Below are positions 53,489 to 63,960 of a DNA stretch of 64,000 nucleotides, one piece after another. The position numbers were made by a program, and so were the translations under genes. Under the pieces are notes generated by a model, which was not told the origin of the DNA, ran no database searches, and saw only the letters and a program-made list of their open reading frames with translations. The stretch's first letter is position 1. Each line of letters starts with the position of its first letter. Source of the stretch: Paracoccaceae bacterium (GTDB lineage: Bacteria; Pseudomonadota; Alphaproteobacteria; Rhodobacterales; Rhodobacteraceae); assembly GCA_016778765.1 (NCBI GenBank), contig JADHOV010000004.1, positions 44,300-108,299 on the forward strand, given 5' to 3'.

Positions 53489-55888
53489 TTACACCCGTAA
53501 AGCGCCGCCCGTTGCAGAGGCCACTTTGGCCACAATTTTGGACCCCACGGCTTCAATCTCGGCATCTGTCAGCGTCACCTCTATGGGCTGTAAGCGCACG
53601 CGAATAGCGATTGATTTTCGATCAACCCCCAAGCTGCCACCGATAAATTCGTCGAACACGCGCACATCGGTAATCAGCATTTTATCCGCGCCTTGCGCCG
53701 CGTTTACCAAATCAATCGCCTCAGTTTTATGATCGACGACAAAAGCAAAATCACGCTCGACCGCTTGTAAATCTTTTAATTCCAGTGCGGGCCGCGCGGC
53801 CGAGCTGTTGCGCGGCAAAGGCACCTCATTGGGCCAAATGGTGAAGGCAACGGCCGGCCCTTTAATGTCAAAAGCCGCCAATATTTTGGGATGCAGCTCA
53901 CCAAATACCGCCAATGTTTTTTTCGGACCCAAACAAATCTGACCATGCCGCCCCGGATGCCACCAGGAAGCCGCGCCGCGCCGTATCTGCGTTTTCGCAG
54001 GCGCTCCAATTGCGCCAAGAATCGCCAGAGCATCGGCTTTGACGTCAAAAAGATCCACATCGCGATCAGAGGCATGCACGTCTTTCGGAGCGCTGCGCCC
54101 AATCAACAGACCAGCAATTTGCAAATCTTGTTCCTCGGGTTCACCGCCGCTAAAGACGGGGCCAATTTCAAACAAGGCAAGATCTGCAAACCCCCGCGCT
54201 TGGTTGCGCCGCGCGGCAGCCAATAGCCCGGGCAACAGATCAGGGCGCATATGGCTCATATCCGCACTGATCGGGTTTTCAAGCCGGGTTGCATCACTAC
54301 CAGCGCCAAAAAGCGCGGCGTCGGCTTGATCGATAAATGAATAGCTTACGCATTCGTGAAAGCCCAAAGCCGCGCCTGCGCGCCGGGCGGCTTGCTCGCG
54401 TTTTTGCACGGGCGATAAAATCGGTTTGGGCACGCCGGGTAAGACCCGGGGCAAGGGCTTGCCCTGCAATTTTGTTAAGGAGGCTATCCGCGCAACCTCT
54501 TCCACCAAATCCGCCTCGCCCAGAACATCCGGGCGCCAACTGGGCACATGCGCCGTTTTGCCATCCAGCACAAAGCCAAGCGCTGTCAGGCTTTGGCGCT
54601 GCGTAGCCTCGGGGATTTCCATACCAACCAAAGATTGAATACGATCCGTATCCAACCGATAGGCGCGCGCATGATCTGGCATCGCTCCCGCCATAACCAC
54701 CTCAGAGGCTTCACCGCCGCATAAATCTAGGATCATCGCCGTGGCAGCTTCAACGCCTAAGGGTGTCCAAGCCGGATCGATACCGCGTTCAAACCGATAA
54801 CGCGCATCAGAGTTAATTTTCAACGCGCGCCCCGTAAGGGCGGTACGCACCGTTTCAAAAAACGCCGCTTCCAGAAACACAGACGTTGTGCTCTCAGAGC
54901 AGCCACTATGCAATCCCCCCATAATTCCGCCCAAGCTTTCCACCCCGGCGGCATCGGAAATCACCGTCATACCTTCGCTCAAAGTATATTCTTTATCATC
55001 CAAAGCGGCGAAAACTTCGCCGCCCGTCGCGCGGTGCACATGCAAGGCTGAACCTTCAACCTTATCCGCATCAAAGACGTGCAAGGGCCGGTTGTTATCA
55101 TAGGTGAAAAAATTCGTGATATCGACCAGCGCCGAGATCGGACGCAGGCCGATAGCTTTCAGCCGATCTTGCAACCAGGCAGGGCTGGGGCCATTTTTGA
55201 CCCCGCGAATAACCCGGCCAAAAAACACCGGACATTGCGCGTGCGTATCCTCATCAATCGTAACCGAGATTGGGCAGGGAAACTGGCCCATAACCGGTTC
55301 GACCGGATAGGGTTTCAACGCGCCCAGCCCGCGGGCGGCCAAATCGCGCGCAATCCCGCGCACGCCCAGCGCATCTGGGCGATTGGGCGTGATCGCAATT
55401 TCAATCACTGTATCCACTTTCGATGGATCATTTTCAGCCAAATAATCGACAAAACTTTGCCCGACTTCGCCAGATGGCAATTCAATAATCCCGTCATGCT
55501 CGTCGCTTAATTCCATTTCGCGCTCGGAACACATCATGCCAAAGCTTTCGACACCGCGAATTTTACCGACCCCGATCGTGGTATCTATGCCTGGCACATA
55601 GGTTCCCGGCGTGGCAACCACCACGGTGATGCCCGCGCGCGCATTTGGCGCGCCGCAAATAATCTGCAACTCTCCCTGATCAGTGCTTACTTGGCAGACG
55701 CGCAGTTTATCCGCATCCGGGTGTTGCTCGGCCGCAATCACCTTGCCAATGCGGAAATCACTCAACCGATCCGCCGGGTTTGACACCTCTTCCACTTCAA
55801 GCCCGAGATCGGTCAAGGCGTATAAAATATCGTCTAATGCAGCATCAGTTTCCAGATGCTCTTTCAGCCAAGAGAGCGTGAACTTCAT
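53489..55888 (-). CDS. pheT: Phenylalanyl-tRNA synthetase beta subunit
   Basis: 799 residues from the ATG at 55888 (GAGG upstream). Order: [12 protein letters not shown]; a tRNA-binding EMAP-like OB domain ([19 protein letters not shown]); the B3/4 editing domain; B5 ([15 protein letters not shown]); the catalytic-like core (LVEEVARI ... [21 protein letters not shown]); and the C-terminal ferredoxin-fold anticodon-binding domain ([19 protein letters not shown]). Complete. The start overlaps the pheS stop by 4 bases. Confidence 0.97.
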   Translation of the reverse strand: MKFTLSWLKEHLETDAALDDILYALTDLGLEVEEVSNPADRLSDFRIGKVIAAEQHPDADKLRVCQVSTDQGELQIICGAPNARAGITVVVATPGTYVPGIDTTIGVGKIRGVESFGMMCSEREMELSDEHDGIIELPSGEVGQSFVDYLAENDPSKVDTVIEIAITPNRPDALGVRGIARDLAARGLGALKPYPVEPVMGQFPCPISVTIDEDTHAQCPVFFGRVIRGVKNGPSPAWLQDRLKAIGLRPISALVDITNFFTYDNNRPLHVFDADKVEGSALHVHRATGGEVFAALDDKEYTLSEGMTVISDAAGVESLGGIMGGLHSGCSESTTSVFLEAAFFETVRTALTGRALKINSDARYRFERGIDPAWTPLGVEAATAMILDLCGGEASEVVMAGAMPDHARAYRLDTDRIQSLVGMEIPEATQRQSLTALGFVLDGKTAHVPSWRPDVLGEADLVEEVARIASLTKLQGKPLPRVLPGVPKPILSPVQKREQAARRAGAALGFHECVSYSFIDQADAALFGAGSDATRLENPISADMSHMRPDLLPGLLAAARRNQARGFADLALFEIGPVFSGGEPEEQDLQIAGLLIGRSAPKDVHASDRDVDLFDVKADALAILGAIGAPAKTQIRRGAASWWHPGRHGQICLGPKKTLAVFGELHPKILAAFDIKGPAVAFTIWPNEVPLPRNSSAARPALELKDLQAVERDFAFVVDHKTEAIDLVNAAQGADKMLITDVRVFDEFIGGSLGVDRKSIAIRVRLQPIEVTLTDAEIEAVGSKIVAKVASATGGALRV

Positions 55889-56955
55889 GACAGGCCTCCG
55901 TGTAAATTGGGCTGATCTAGGCTGGAAAACCCGTAATGACGCAGCCATCGTAAATCACTGTCGAAGAATGCCCGTAAATCCGGAATTCCATATTTCAGCA
56001 TGGCGATGCGATCGATGCCCATACCAAAGGCGAACCCCTGCCACTGCTCCGGATCGATGCCACCGGCTTGCAGCACTTTGGGATGCACCATGCCAGAGCC
56101 CAGAATTTCCAGCCAGTTATCCCCCTCGCCAACTTTCAACTGCCCGCCGGCCCAACTGCAACGGATATCCACCTCGGCTGAAGGTTCCGTAAACGGGAAA
56201 TGCGAGGCGCGAAACCGCAACTCAACATCCTCAACTTCAAAATAGGCTTTTACAAATTCTTCCAAAACCCATTTGAGATTGGCCATGGAAATATCTTTAT
56301 CAATTGCCAAACCTTCTACCTGATGAAACATCGGGGTATGGGTCTGATCATAATCTGCGCGATACACGCCGCCCGGGCAAATCACCCGCACTGGCGCGCC
56401 CGTTTTTTCCATCGTCCGAATTTGTACCGGGCTGGTATGCGTGCGCAGCACGTGGGGCGGGCGATCATCACCTTCTGCGCGATGCATGTAAAACGTATCC
56501 ATTTCAGCCCGCGCCGGGTGATGCCCGGGGATATTCAACGCGTCAAAATTATACCAATCTGTATCAATCCGCGGGCCTTCAGCCACCCCAAAACCCATAT
56601 CGGCAAAAATCGCCGTGACTTCTTCGGTTACCTGCGAAATCGGATGGATCGTACCGCGGCGCTGATCGCGCGCTGGCAAAGTAACGTCCAACCATTCAGT
56701 GCGCAGACGCTCGTCCAACGCGGCATCAGCCAGCGCAGCTTTACGCGCCGTCAGCGCCGAATTCAGCTCTTCTTTTAACGCGTTCAGCGCCGGGCCCGCC
56801 ACTTGCCGCTCTTCGGGTGTCATCTTACCCAATTCGCGCAGCTTCAGACTGACCTCGCCTTTTTTTCCAACTGCTGCGAGGCGGGTTTCTTCCAAGGCGC
56901 TTTCATCCTGCGCAGCCGCGATCGCCGCTATATATTTTTCGCGTAGACCATCCAT
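55885..56955 (-). CDS. pheS: Phenylalanyl-tRNA synthetase alpha subunit
   Basis: 356 residues from the ATG at 56955 (GGAG 7 bases upstream). N-terminal coiled coil ([21 protein letters not shown] and onward), then class-II motifs: [19 protein letters not shown], motif 2 around [29 protein letters not shown] with the Arg, [17 protein letters not shown], and motif 3 [18 protein letters not shown]. The frame is open upstream to 57102, but those residues do not belong to the family. Operon with pheT. Confidence 0.97.
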   Translation of the reverse strand: MDGLREKYIAAIAAAQDESALEETRLAAVGKKGEVSLKLRELGKMTPEERQVAGPALNALKEELNSALTARKAALADAALDERLRTEWLDVTLPARDQRRGTIHPISQVTEEVTAIFADMGFGVAEGPRIDTDWYNFDALNIPGHHPARAEMDTFYMHRAEGDDRPPHVLRTHTSPVQIRTMEKTGAPVRVICPGGVYRADYDQTHTPMFHQVEGLAIDKDISMANLKWVLEEFVKAYFEVEDVELRFRASHFPFTEPSAEVDIRCSWAGGQLKVGEGDNWLEILGSGMVHPKVLQAGGIDPEQWQGFAFGMGIDRIAMLKYGIPDLRAFFDSDLRWLRHYGFSSLDQPNLHGGLS

Positions 56956-57092
56956 AGATCTTCTCCATTTCCAGACGCCCTCTGCTATCATATTTGGAAC
57001 CGGGTGCAACCCGCTTAGCAGCTCAGCCCCAAGCCTGGCAGGCTTTGTGAAATAAGAAAGCCTCCGATCAAATTGGTGGCCTTTGCCGACAT

Positions 57093-57126
57093 AAAAAAGC
57101 ACCGCAAACGCTGTTTGCAGTGCTTT
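57093..57126 (-). terminator. Intrinsic terminator after rplT
   Basis: Read on the minus strand: AGCACTGCAAAC, loop AGC, GTTTGCGGTGCT, then TTTTTT. It lies 25 bases after the rplT stop and separates the rpmI-rplT transcript from pheST. Confidence 0.85.
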
Positions 57127-57150
57127 GAAACTCGGTTTTTAAATACTGGC

Positions 57151-57513
57151 TTAGGCCAAGGCCGCCTTGGCTTGCAAGACAATTGCCTCAAACGCTGCCG
57201 GCTCATGCACGGCCAGATCGGCTAGAACCTTCCGGTCAACTTCGATACCGGCCAGTCCAAGCCCATTGATAAAGCGCGAATAGGTCATCGCCTCATCATG
57301 GCTACGCACGGCCGCGTTGATCCGCTGGATCCACAATGCCCGGAAGTTGCGCTTCCGGTTATGCCGGTCGCGAGTTGCATATTGATTGGCTTTATCAACG
57401 GCCTGCGCCGCGACTTTAAACGTGTTTTTACGGCGTCCATAATAGCCTTTTGCAGCTTTTACGATTTTCTTGTGACGGGCGTGGGTTACGGTACCACCTT
57501 TAACGCGTGACAT
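57151..57513 (-). CDS. rplT: 50S ribosomal protein L20
   Basis: 120 residues: [27 protein letters not shown] at the N-terminus (long basic extension), [37 protein letters not shown]. Binds 23S rRNA early in assembly and can repress its own operon. 12 bases after rpmI. Confidence 0.98.
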   Translation of the reverse strand: MSRVKGGTVTHARHKKIVKAAKGYYGRRKNTFKVAAQAVDKANQYATRDRHNRKRNFRALWIQRINAAVRSHDEAMTYSRFINGLGLAGIEVDRKVLADLAVHEPAAFEAIVLQAKAALA

Positions 57514-57525
57514 ATCTTATCCTCC

Positions 57526-57726
57526 TCAGCGCGAATAGGGCATCATCGACTTGACGATTCTTTCGTCAGGCGTTGACATCACTGTTGTGCCGCGGGCGTT
57601 GCGGATAAATTTACGGGTGCGTTTGATCATTCCGTGGCGTTTGCCGGCTTGACCGGTTTTCACACGGCCATTCGCGGTGACTTTGAACCGCTTTTTGCAG
57701 CTCGATTTGGTCTTCATCTTAGGCAT
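57526..57726 (-). CDS. rpmI: 50S ribosomal protein L35
   Basis: 66 residues from the ATG at 57726: [32 protein letters not shown], and SMMPYSR at the end. Ribosome binding site GGAG is just upstream (AGGAGACGGAA). infC does not precede it here; pyk lies upstream instead. Confidence 0.97.
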   Translation of the reverse strand: MPKMKTKSSCKKRFKVTANGRVKTGQAGKRHGMIKRTRKFIRNARGTTVMSTPDERIVKSMMPYSR

Positions 57727-57846
57727 TTCCGTCTCCTGTCTTGACAAAGGTCGGTTTATACGCGACTCGGCATGCCCTTTCGGCCGGCCACGTTGAAGAG
57801 ATGCCGATATAGGGCGCTCTTTCTATAAGCGCAAGTGCAAATCGCG

Positions 57847-59292
57847 CTATTCTGGATCGGTGGAATAAATCATCCGCTCATTGCACGGTGCCACACGCAA
57901 AATATTCGTGGTGCCCGGAATATTGAACGGCACACCCGCTGTTACAACCACCTGATCATTTTCTTCGGCAAACCCTTGTGACAACGCTGCCCGCACGGCG
58001 CTGACCACCGCTTCCTTAAAGCGTTCTTTGGGGCCTGAGCGTACACAATTGATACCCCAGCTTAGCGCCAAACGCCGCGACGTTCCGATTTCTGACGTCA
58101 TCGCGATAATGGGCACACGCGGACGCTCGCGCGCGGTTAACAGCGCGGTTGTGCCCGATTGCGTGTAGCAGCATATCGCCTTCACATCCGTGGTTTCGGC
58201 AATTTCCCGCGCCGCGGCGACAATCGCATCTGCCACCGTATGGCGTTTGGCTTTGCGCGAGGATTCCAAAATTTCAGTGTAAGTCGGATCGCTTTCCACC
58301 TCGACCGCGACATTGTTCATTGTGGTCACGGCCTCAATTGGATAGCCACCGGCTGCCGATTCAGCTGATAGCATAATCGCATCCGAGCCTTCGTAAATCG
58401 CCGTGGCCACATCAGACACTTCAGCCCGCGTAGGCATTGGGCTCTCAATCATCGACTCCAGCATTTGCGTGGCCACAATCACCGGTTTCGCCGCTGCGCG
58501 ACATTTGCGCACCAAACGCTTCTGGATCGGCGGCACATTCTGTACCGGTAATTCCACCCCAAGATCTCCGCGCGCCACCATAATGCCATCAGAGACTTTC
58601 AAAATCGCGTCAAATTGCTCAACCGCTGAAGGTTTTTCAATTTTTGAAAGCAAGGCCGCGCGACCGCGCACCAATTCACGCGCCTCGGTTAAATCTTCCG
58701 GGCGCTGCACAAATGACAAGGCCAACCAATCCACGCCCAAATTGCAGACGAAATCTAAATCGGCGCGATCTTTTTCTGACAAAGCTGCCAAAGGCAAAAC
58801 CACATCCGGCACATTCACGCCCTTGCGGTTTGAAATCGTCCCACCGTTCAACACCCGACAATCGGCAAAATCGGCTCCGCACTCTTCCACTTTCAATTTG
58901 ATTTTTCCATCATTCACCAGCAGATGAGCTCCCGGTTTAAGCGCTGAAAAAATCTCTTCATGGGGCAGTTGTACGCGGGTTTTATCCCCCGCCGCCGGAT
59001 CAAGATCCACCCGGAACCGATCGCCTTCAACCAAATCTTCAGCGCCTGAGGCAAATTCTCCAACCCGCAGTTTTGGGCCTTGCAAATCGGCCAAAATAGC
59101 GATCGGGCTGGAAAGGTCATCTTCAACCTTACGGATGATTTTGTGACGTTCGGCGATCTCGGCATGCGTGCCATGGCTCATATTCAATCGAAAAACATCT
59201 GCCCCTGCTTCATGTAAAGCGCGGATCATGTCATAACTTTGCGAGGCAGGCCCCAGCGTGGCTACAATTTTTACATTGCGCAGGCGTCTCAT
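57847..59292 (-). CDS. pyk: Pyruvate kinase
   Basis: Makes ATP and pyruvate from phosphoenolpyruvate. 481 residues: KIVATLGPAS and VFRLNMSHG at the N-terminus, ILADLQGPKLRVG, the active-site Lys in LSKIEKPSAVEQFD (about residue 220), GIMVARGDLGVELP and MLSAESAAGGYP. The C-terminal allosteric domain has TQSGTTALLTARERPRVPIIA. Upstream of rpmI-rplT with a 120-base gap. Confidence 0.97.
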   Translation of the reverse strand: MRRLRNVKIVATLGPASQSYDMIRALHEAGADVFRLNMSHGTHAEIAERHKIIRKVEDDLSSPIAILADLQGPKLRVGEFASGAEDLVEGDRFRVDLDPAAGDKTRVQLPHEEIFSALKPGAHLLVNDGKIKLKVEECGADFADCRVLNGGTISNRKGVNVPDVVLPLAALSEKDRADLDFVCNLGVDWLALSFVQRPEDLTEARELVRGRAALLSKIEKPSAVEQFDAILKVSDGIMVARGDLGVELPVQNVPPIQKRLVRKCRAAAKPVIVATQMLESMIESPMPTRAEVSDVATAIYEGSDAIMLSAESAAGGYPIEAVTTMNNVAVEVESDPTYTEILESSRKAKRHTVADAIVAAAREIAETTDVKAICCYTQSGTTALLTARERPRVPIIAMTSEIGTSRRLALSWGINCVRSGPKERFKEAVVSAVRAALSQGFAEENDQVVVTAGVPFNIPGTTNILRVAPCNERMIYSTDPE

Positions 59293-59600
59293 GATGTATT
59301 CCCTTCAATCCCTTTGGCGTCTCTTATAGTCTTGCGCTCCGCCAAGCCACCAGCAAGAAATTAAGATCAGAGATCCAGTTTGAGGCAAGCTGTTAGCGTT
59401 AACATTTTCTGCTGCGCTTATGGCGAAGAATTTCAACAATCACAACCATTATCCTTACTGCAACTTGCGACCAACGCTTTATTCAAAAGGCAGATCGCTT
59501 TAAAGCGCTTGCGAGCCAAGCGGAAACTAAGTTAGGAGAATGGCGCAGAAATAAAAGAAATCGCGCATAATATGCCGCGTCTTTCGCAAAGGAAATGACC
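59293..59600. other. Intergenic region between pyk and the DUF1244 gene
   Basis: About 308 bases between divergent starts; it must hold both promoters. A 27-residue frame (59420-59503, rich in Asn, His and Tyr) ends in the perfect palindrome CGCTTTAAAGCG. It has no ribosome binding site and I do not treat it as a gene. Confidence 0.4.
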
Positions 59601-59915
59601 ATGGATGATCAAACGCAGCTTGAATTAGAGGCCGCCGCCTTTCGGGCTCTGCGCGCACATTTGATGGAAAAGCGCCCAGATGTTCAAAATATTGACCTGA
59701 TGAACTTGGCAGGGTTTTGCAGAAATTGCCTTTCGCGTTGGTATCAAGAGGCGGCCCAAGACCGAGGAATTGAGATGTCAAAAGAGCAAGCGCGTGAAGC
59801 GTTTTACGGCATGCCGATGGAGGTTTGGAAAGCCCAGCATCAAACCGAAGCCAGCGCTGAAAAACAAAAGGCCTTCACGCAAGCTTTTGTAGATAACGTC
59901 AAAGCCCCTGATTAA
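59601..59915 (+). CDS. DUF1244 family protein
   Basis: 104 residues from the ATG at 59601 (AAAGGAAATG upstream). Conserved alphaproteobacterial DUF1244: FRALRAHLMEKRPDVQNIDLMNLAGFCRNCLSRWY spans about residues 14-48, with the CRNCLSRWY core, and then AREAFYGMPMEVWKAQHQ. The two Cys could bind a metal or a cofactor. Function unknown. Convergent with gltX. Confidence 0.88.
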   Translation: MDDQTQLELEAAAFRALRAHLMEKRPDVQNIDLMNLAGFCRNCLSRWYQEAAQDRGIEMSKEQAREAFYGMPMEVWKAQHQTEASAEKQKAFTQAFVDNVKAPD

Positions 59916-59948
59916 TCAGACCTGCCACATATGCCAAACCCTACTCAT

Positions 59949-61274
59949 TCAAGGCTTGGCGTTGATAACTTGCAGCAAAGGCAGCACGGCTGACATATCT
60001 GGCCCGTGGCTTTGCCCCGTTAAGGCCAAACGCAGCGGCATAAACAAGCTTTTGCCCTTGCGCCCTGTCGCTGCCTTGACGTCTGCGGTCCAAGATGACC
60101 AGCTTTGCACGTCATAAGGGCCATCGGGCAAAAGAGCCATCGCTTGCGCTACAAATTCTTTGTCTTCTGGGTTGATTACTGGGGCTGCGCCTTTCGAAAA
60201 CAACTCCCACCAGGCGGGTAAATCATGCAAAGTGGTGATATTCTCGCGCGTCACCTGCCAGAATTGCGCGGCCAGTTCATCCGGAACCCCCAACCGCTCG
60301 ATCTGACCAGCCACATCTTCCAGCGATAGCGTTTGTAGATAGCGCGCCGTCAACGGACGCAAATCCTGCACATCCAATTTGGTCGGCGCAGAGCCAAAAT
60401 GCGCCAGCTCGAAGCCGGCGGCCACGGCAGCTAAATCGGTTTGCAGCTCAACCGGTTGGCTGGATCCCAATCGCGCCATCAAGCTGATCAAAGCGGCAGG
60501 GGCGATGCCCTCAGATCGCAAATCGCGCAAAGCCAAAGTGCCAAGCCGTTTTGATAAGGCTTCCCCAAGCGGACCTGTCAGCAATGAGTGATGGCCAAAT
60601 TTTGGGATAGTCCCGCCAAGCACCTGCATCATCTGAATTTGCGTAGCCGTATTGGTCACATGGTCAGATCCGCGCACCACATTGGTGATCTCCATTTCAA
60701 TATCATCTACAACCGAGGCCAAAGTATAAAGATATTGACCATCGCCGCGGATCAAAACCGGATCAGACACGCTGGCCGCGTCGATTGAAATATCCCCCAA
60801 AATTGCATCGGTCCATTCAATTCGCTGGTGCTCTAGCTTAAAGCGCCAATGCCCCTGCCCCCGTTCTGCGCGCAGCGCTGCTTTTTCAGCCGCGCTTAAG
60901 TCAAGCGCCGCGCGATCATAGACAGGCGGCTTGCCCATATTCAGTTGTTTCTTGCGTTTTAAATCCAGCTCGACCGGAGTTTCAAAACATTCATAAAGGC
61001 GCCCGCTATCTTTGAGGCGCTGCGCCGCTGCATCATAGGCGGCCAAGCGCTCGGATTGGCGCTCGATACGATCCCATTGCAAGCCCAACCACGTTAGATC
61101 TTCTTTGATCGCCTCAACAAAGCTTTCCTTTGAGCGTTCGGGATCCGTATCGTCGATGCGTAAAATAAACTGGCCGTCATCTTTGCGCGCAATCAGGTAA
61201 TTCATCAAAGCAGCGCGCATATTGCCAACGTGCAAATATCCGGTCGGGGAAGGGGCAAAGCGTGTGATGGTCAT
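59949..61274 (-). CDS. gltX: Glutamyl-tRNA synthetase
   Basis: 441 residues from the ATG at 61274 (AGGAG upstream). Class-I signature 1 reads FAPSPTGYLHVGNMRAAL (HVGN for HIGH). The KMSKS-type loop reads ALSKRLGTL (about residue 236), with the first Lys replaced by Ala. RSEGIAPAALISLM and the anticodon-binding helical domain follow. Alphaproteobacteria usually have two GluRS genes and this is one of them; the ALSKR form is, as I recall, normal in Rhodobacterales. The frame is open upstream to 61397 without family residues. Confidence 0.95.
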   Translation of the reverse strand: MTITRFAPSPTGYLHVGNMRAALMNYLIARKDDGQFILRIDDTDPERSKESFVEAIKEDLTWLGLQWDRIERQSERLAAYDAAAQRLKDSGRLYECFETPVELDLKRKKQLNMGKPPVYDRAALDLSAAEKAALRAERGQGHWRFKLEHQRIEWTDAILGDISIDAASVSDPVLIRGDGQYLYTLASVVDDIEMEITNVVRGSDHVTNTATQIQMMQVLGGTIPKFGHHSLLTGPLGEALSKRLGTLALRDLRSEGIAPAALISLMARLGSSQPVELQTDLAAVAAGFELAHFGSAPTKLDVQDLRPLTARYLQTLSLEDVAGQIERLGVPDELAAQFWQVTRENITTLHDLPAWWELFSKGAAPVINPEDKEFVAQAMALLPDGPYDVQSWSSWTADVKAATGRKGKSLFMPLRLALTGQSHGPDMSAVLPLLQVINAKP

Positions 61275-61415
61275 TTTGATCTCCTGTTGAGGGTCGTTTT
61301 TCATAGCGCCAAGGATTTGTCCAGCAAAGGCGGATTTTTTATAGAAGGGCGAAAAAACCATTGCACCCTGTAGCGAAATCCGAATTAGTCGGAGCAAAGA
61401 TAAAGGGAAATGGCA

Positions 61416-62669
61416 ATGGGACTACCGATTGTGGTAATCGGCGCGGGCATTTGTGGCGTGTCCAGCGCGCTTTGGTTGCAACGCAGCGGCCATAGGGTGA
61501 TTTTAATCGATAAAACAGCGCCTGGAATGGGGGCTTCATTTGGCAATGCTGGGTTGCTGGCGCAATGGGCGGTAACGCCCGTCACCACGCCGGGTCTTTG
61601 GCAGGCGCTACCGAAATACGCGCTTAACCCGGCCAGCCCTTTATTCATCAAATGGCAATATCTGCCCAAATTGGCGCCTTGGCTGTGGAAATTCCTGCAA
61701 CAGGCCAATGACAGCAGCGCCAAAGCTGCCAGCGCGGCTTTGGGCCCAATTTTATTGGATGCTGTCGACCAACATAAAGCACTGGCACGAGGCAACTCGG
61801 CCGAAAGCTGGATCGCTGACAGCCAATTCAGCTACGCGTATCGCGATCACAAAGCCTTTCAAAAAGATCGCTATGCGTGGGATTTGAAACAAGCGGCCGG
61901 TCTGGTGCCCGACGTTCTAAACGGCCCAGATGTGCAAGATGCAGAACCGGCTTTGGGACCTGCCATTCAATGTTTGGCGATCTTGAAAGGCCAGGGGCAT
62001 ATTCTCAACCCTTTGGGATATATCACGGCTTTGGCCAAAGCCTTTGAAGCGCAAGGGGGCGTGTTTCGCCAAACAAGCGTCACGGGTTTTGAAAAACAAA
62101 ACGGGCGCATACGATCCGTTTTAACCGAAGGGGGCCCGATTAACTGTGACAAAGCCGTGATCACTGCCGGCATTTGGTCAAAAGAGTTGATGAGAAAATT
62201 GGGGCTGAATATCCCCTTAGAAACCGAACGCGGATATCACGTGATGTTTAAAAACCCATCACAGATGCCGCGCAATCCGATGATGATGACAACTGGAAAA
62301 TTTGCAGTGACCCCGATGCAAGACGGGTTGCGCTGCGCCGGTACGGTCGAGTTTGGCGGGATTAAACTGGGGCCCAGCAAAGCGCCAATTCAATTGCTGC
62401 GCCGCCGCATGGCCGAGGCTTTTCCACAGATGACCTATGAGAGCAGCGAAGAATGGATGGGCTTTCGCCCGTCAACCCCAGACAGCCTGCCGCTGATCGG
62501 AGAGCTGGCCAGCAGCGGGATTTACACCGCCTTTGGCCACCAACATGTTGGGTTAACCGCAGGGCCTAAAACCGGGCGCTTGATCGCAGATTTGATCACT
62601 GGGCGTTTGCCAAATATTGATATGCGCCCCTATGACCCGGCGCGCTATGCGGCGATTGCGGCGCGCTAA
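61416..62669 (+). CDS. FAD-dependent D-amino acid dehydrogenase-like oxidoreductase
   Basis: 417 residues, DAO/DadA family. VVIGAGICGVSSALWLQRSGH binds FAD, followed by DKTAPGMGASFGNAG, the SFGNAGLL motif typical of DadA. YHVMFKNPSQMPRN lies in the substrate domain and EEWMGFRPSTPDSLPLIG plus FGHQHVGLTAGPKTGRLIADL at the end. It deaminates a D-amino acid or a related imino acid (hydroxyproline-type enzymes share this build) at the membrane, passing electrons to quinone. An ATG at 61410 is nearly equivalent; AAAGGG favours 61416. Confidence 0.87.
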   Translation: MGLPIVVIGAGICGVSSALWLQRSGHRVILIDKTAPGMGASFGNAGLLAQWAVTPVTTPGLWQALPKYALNPASPLFIKWQYLPKLAPWLWKFLQQANDSSAKAASAALGPILLDAVDQHKALARGNSAESWIADSQFSYAYRDHKAFQKDRYAWDLKQAAGLVPDVLNGPDVQDAEPALGPAIQCLAILKGQGHILNPLGYITALAKAFEAQGGVFRQTSVTGFEKQNGRIRSVLTEGGPINCDKAVITAGIWSKELMRKLGLNIPLETERGYHVMFKNPSQMPRNPMMMTTGKFAVTPMQDGLRCAGTVEFGGIKLGPSKAPIQLLRRRMAEAFPQMTYESSEEWMGFRPSTPDSLPLIGELASSGIYTAFGHQHVGLTAGPKTGRLIADLITGRLPNIDMRPYDPARYAAIAAR

Positions 62670-62694
62670 CGCGTGCAGGCGCGCGCCGAAATCA

Positions 62695-63912
62695 CTACTC
62701 GTATACGCGTTGGTCTTCGATCACCAAACCGTCGCGCGGTAAGCTGCCGGGGGCCACAAGCTCAACATTGCCCGTCAGCTTAAGGTGACTTTTCACCAAA
62801 CCGTCAAAATCAGAGGCCGCGGATAGGGTGGTTTCCAGCTGAACGATCATTTCATCCATAGCGCCGTTTCGCCGGGCAATGATGCGCGCACGATCCAAAG
62901 CATCATGCGAGGCCACTAATGCCGCCACTTGTTCGGGGCGCACGAACATGCCCTTTATTTTGGTGGTTTGATCGGCGCGGCCCATCCAGCCCTTTATCCG
63001 CAGATTGCTGCGCCCGCAGGGTGATTTACCGGGCAATACGGCGCTAAGATCACCCGTTGCAAAACGAATAAGGGGATAATCAGGGTTCAGGACCGTCACC
63101 ACAACTTCTCCCACCTCGCCATCCGCGACTGGCGTGCCAGTCCCGGGCGTCACGATTTCCACCAGCACACCTTCATCAACGATCATACCCTCTTGGGCGG
63201 GTGATTCATACGCGATGTTGCCAAGATCCGCCGTTGCATAACATTGCAAACAGGCAATACCGCGATCGGTATATTCCTGCCGCAGCGCGGGGAATAACGC
63301 TCCGCCACCCACAACCGCTTTGCGGATTGATAAGCTTTCTCCCATCTCATCGGCTTTATCCAAAATAATCTTTAAATAATCCGGAGTGCCCGCATAGGCG
63401 GTTGTGCCAATATCGACCGCAGCGCGCACCTGCAGATCGGTCTGCCCGACGCCCGCCGGTAAAACCGCAGCCCCGACCGCCCGTGCGCCATTTTCAAAAA
63501 TCATTCCAGCAGGGGTTAAATGATAGCCAAAACAGTTCTGAACGATATCCCCCCGCCCAATGCCTGCCGCGTGTAAAAACCGGCCCATGCGCCACCAATC
63601 ATGCCCGGTGCCGCCCGGTTCATAAAGGGGGCCCGGGGATTGGAATATATGGCTGAATTCGAAGAGGGGTTTTTGGACAAATCCGCCTAAAATATTTCCC
63701 GGCTTTTGCGCTTTGCTTAATTCTGATTTTCGCAAAACTGATAGGCTTGCCAATGCGTGCAGATCCGTAATTTCGCTGGCCGTCACCCGCTTGAACCGAT
63801 CCGCGTAGCCCGGCAATTGCTTGGCATGGGCTATTTGTGCGGGCAAAGCCTCCGCAATATAGGCGGCACGTTGCTCTGATGTTTGGGTTTCAAGGCCGTC
63901 GAAATAGCGCAT
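62695..63912 (-). CDS. Phenylacetate-CoA ligase (PaaK)-like protein with altered adenylation motifs
   Basis: 405 residues. General PaaK layout: YADRFKRVTASEITDLHAL at the N-terminus, QNCFGYHLTPAGMIFENGARAVGAAVLPAG in the core, the A5-like YATADLGNIAYES and the A8-like LRIKGWMGRADQTTKIKGMFVRPEQV. Where PaaK has the Ser/Gly/Thr P-loop (SSGTTG) this protein reads SPGPLYEPGGTG. The last motif, where I expect a catalytic Lys (DGKVI), reads DGLVI. It may be an altered ligase or a non-adenylating relative. Transcribed away from the DadA-like gene and probably downstream of the gene at the right edge. Confidence 0.78.
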   Translation of the reverse strand: MRYFDGLETQTSEQRAAYIAEALPAQIAHAKQLPGYADRFKRVTASEITDLHALASLSVLRKSELSKAQKPGNILGGFVQKPLFEFSHIFQSPGPLYEPGGTGHDWWRMGRFLHAAGIGRGDIVQNCFGYHLTPAGMIFENGARAVGAAVLPAGVGQTDLQVRAAVDIGTTAYAGTPDYLKIILDKADEMGESLSIRKAVVGGGALFPALRQEYTDRGIACLQCYATADLGNIAYESPAQEGMIVDEGVLVEIVTPGTGTPVADGEVGEVVVTVLNPDYPLIRFATGDLSAVLPGKSPCGRSNLRIKGWMGRADQTTKIKGMFVRPEQVAALVASHDALDRARIIARRNGAMDEMIVQLETTLSAASDFDGLVKSHLKLTGNVELVAPGSLPRDGLVIEDQRVYE

Positions 63913-63930
63913 CTTTACACTCCAGATCCC

Positions 63931-63952
63931 GGCCTGCGCTTTTCGGCAGGCC
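63931..63952. other. GC-rich hairpin between the PaaK-like gene and the edge gene
   Basis: Perfect 7-bp stem (GGCCTGC / GCAGGCC) with an 8-base loop and no T-run in either direction. It is in a 48-base intergenic gap on the minus-strand transcript; it could be a terminator or a processing/stability element. Confidence 0.4.
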
Positions 63953-63960
63953 CAATCATG

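Noticed and set aside
59420..59503. 27-residue Asn/His/Tyr-rich peptide before the DUF1244 gene, considered as a leader peptide
   Set aside because: No ribosome binding site, no attenuator hairpin with a T-run and no linked amino acid biosynthesis gene.
60500..60600. Loss of KMSKS in gltX as a sign of inactivation
   Set aside because: The ALSKR form is, from memory, normal for this GluRS type in Rhodobacterales and the rest of the enzyme is intact.
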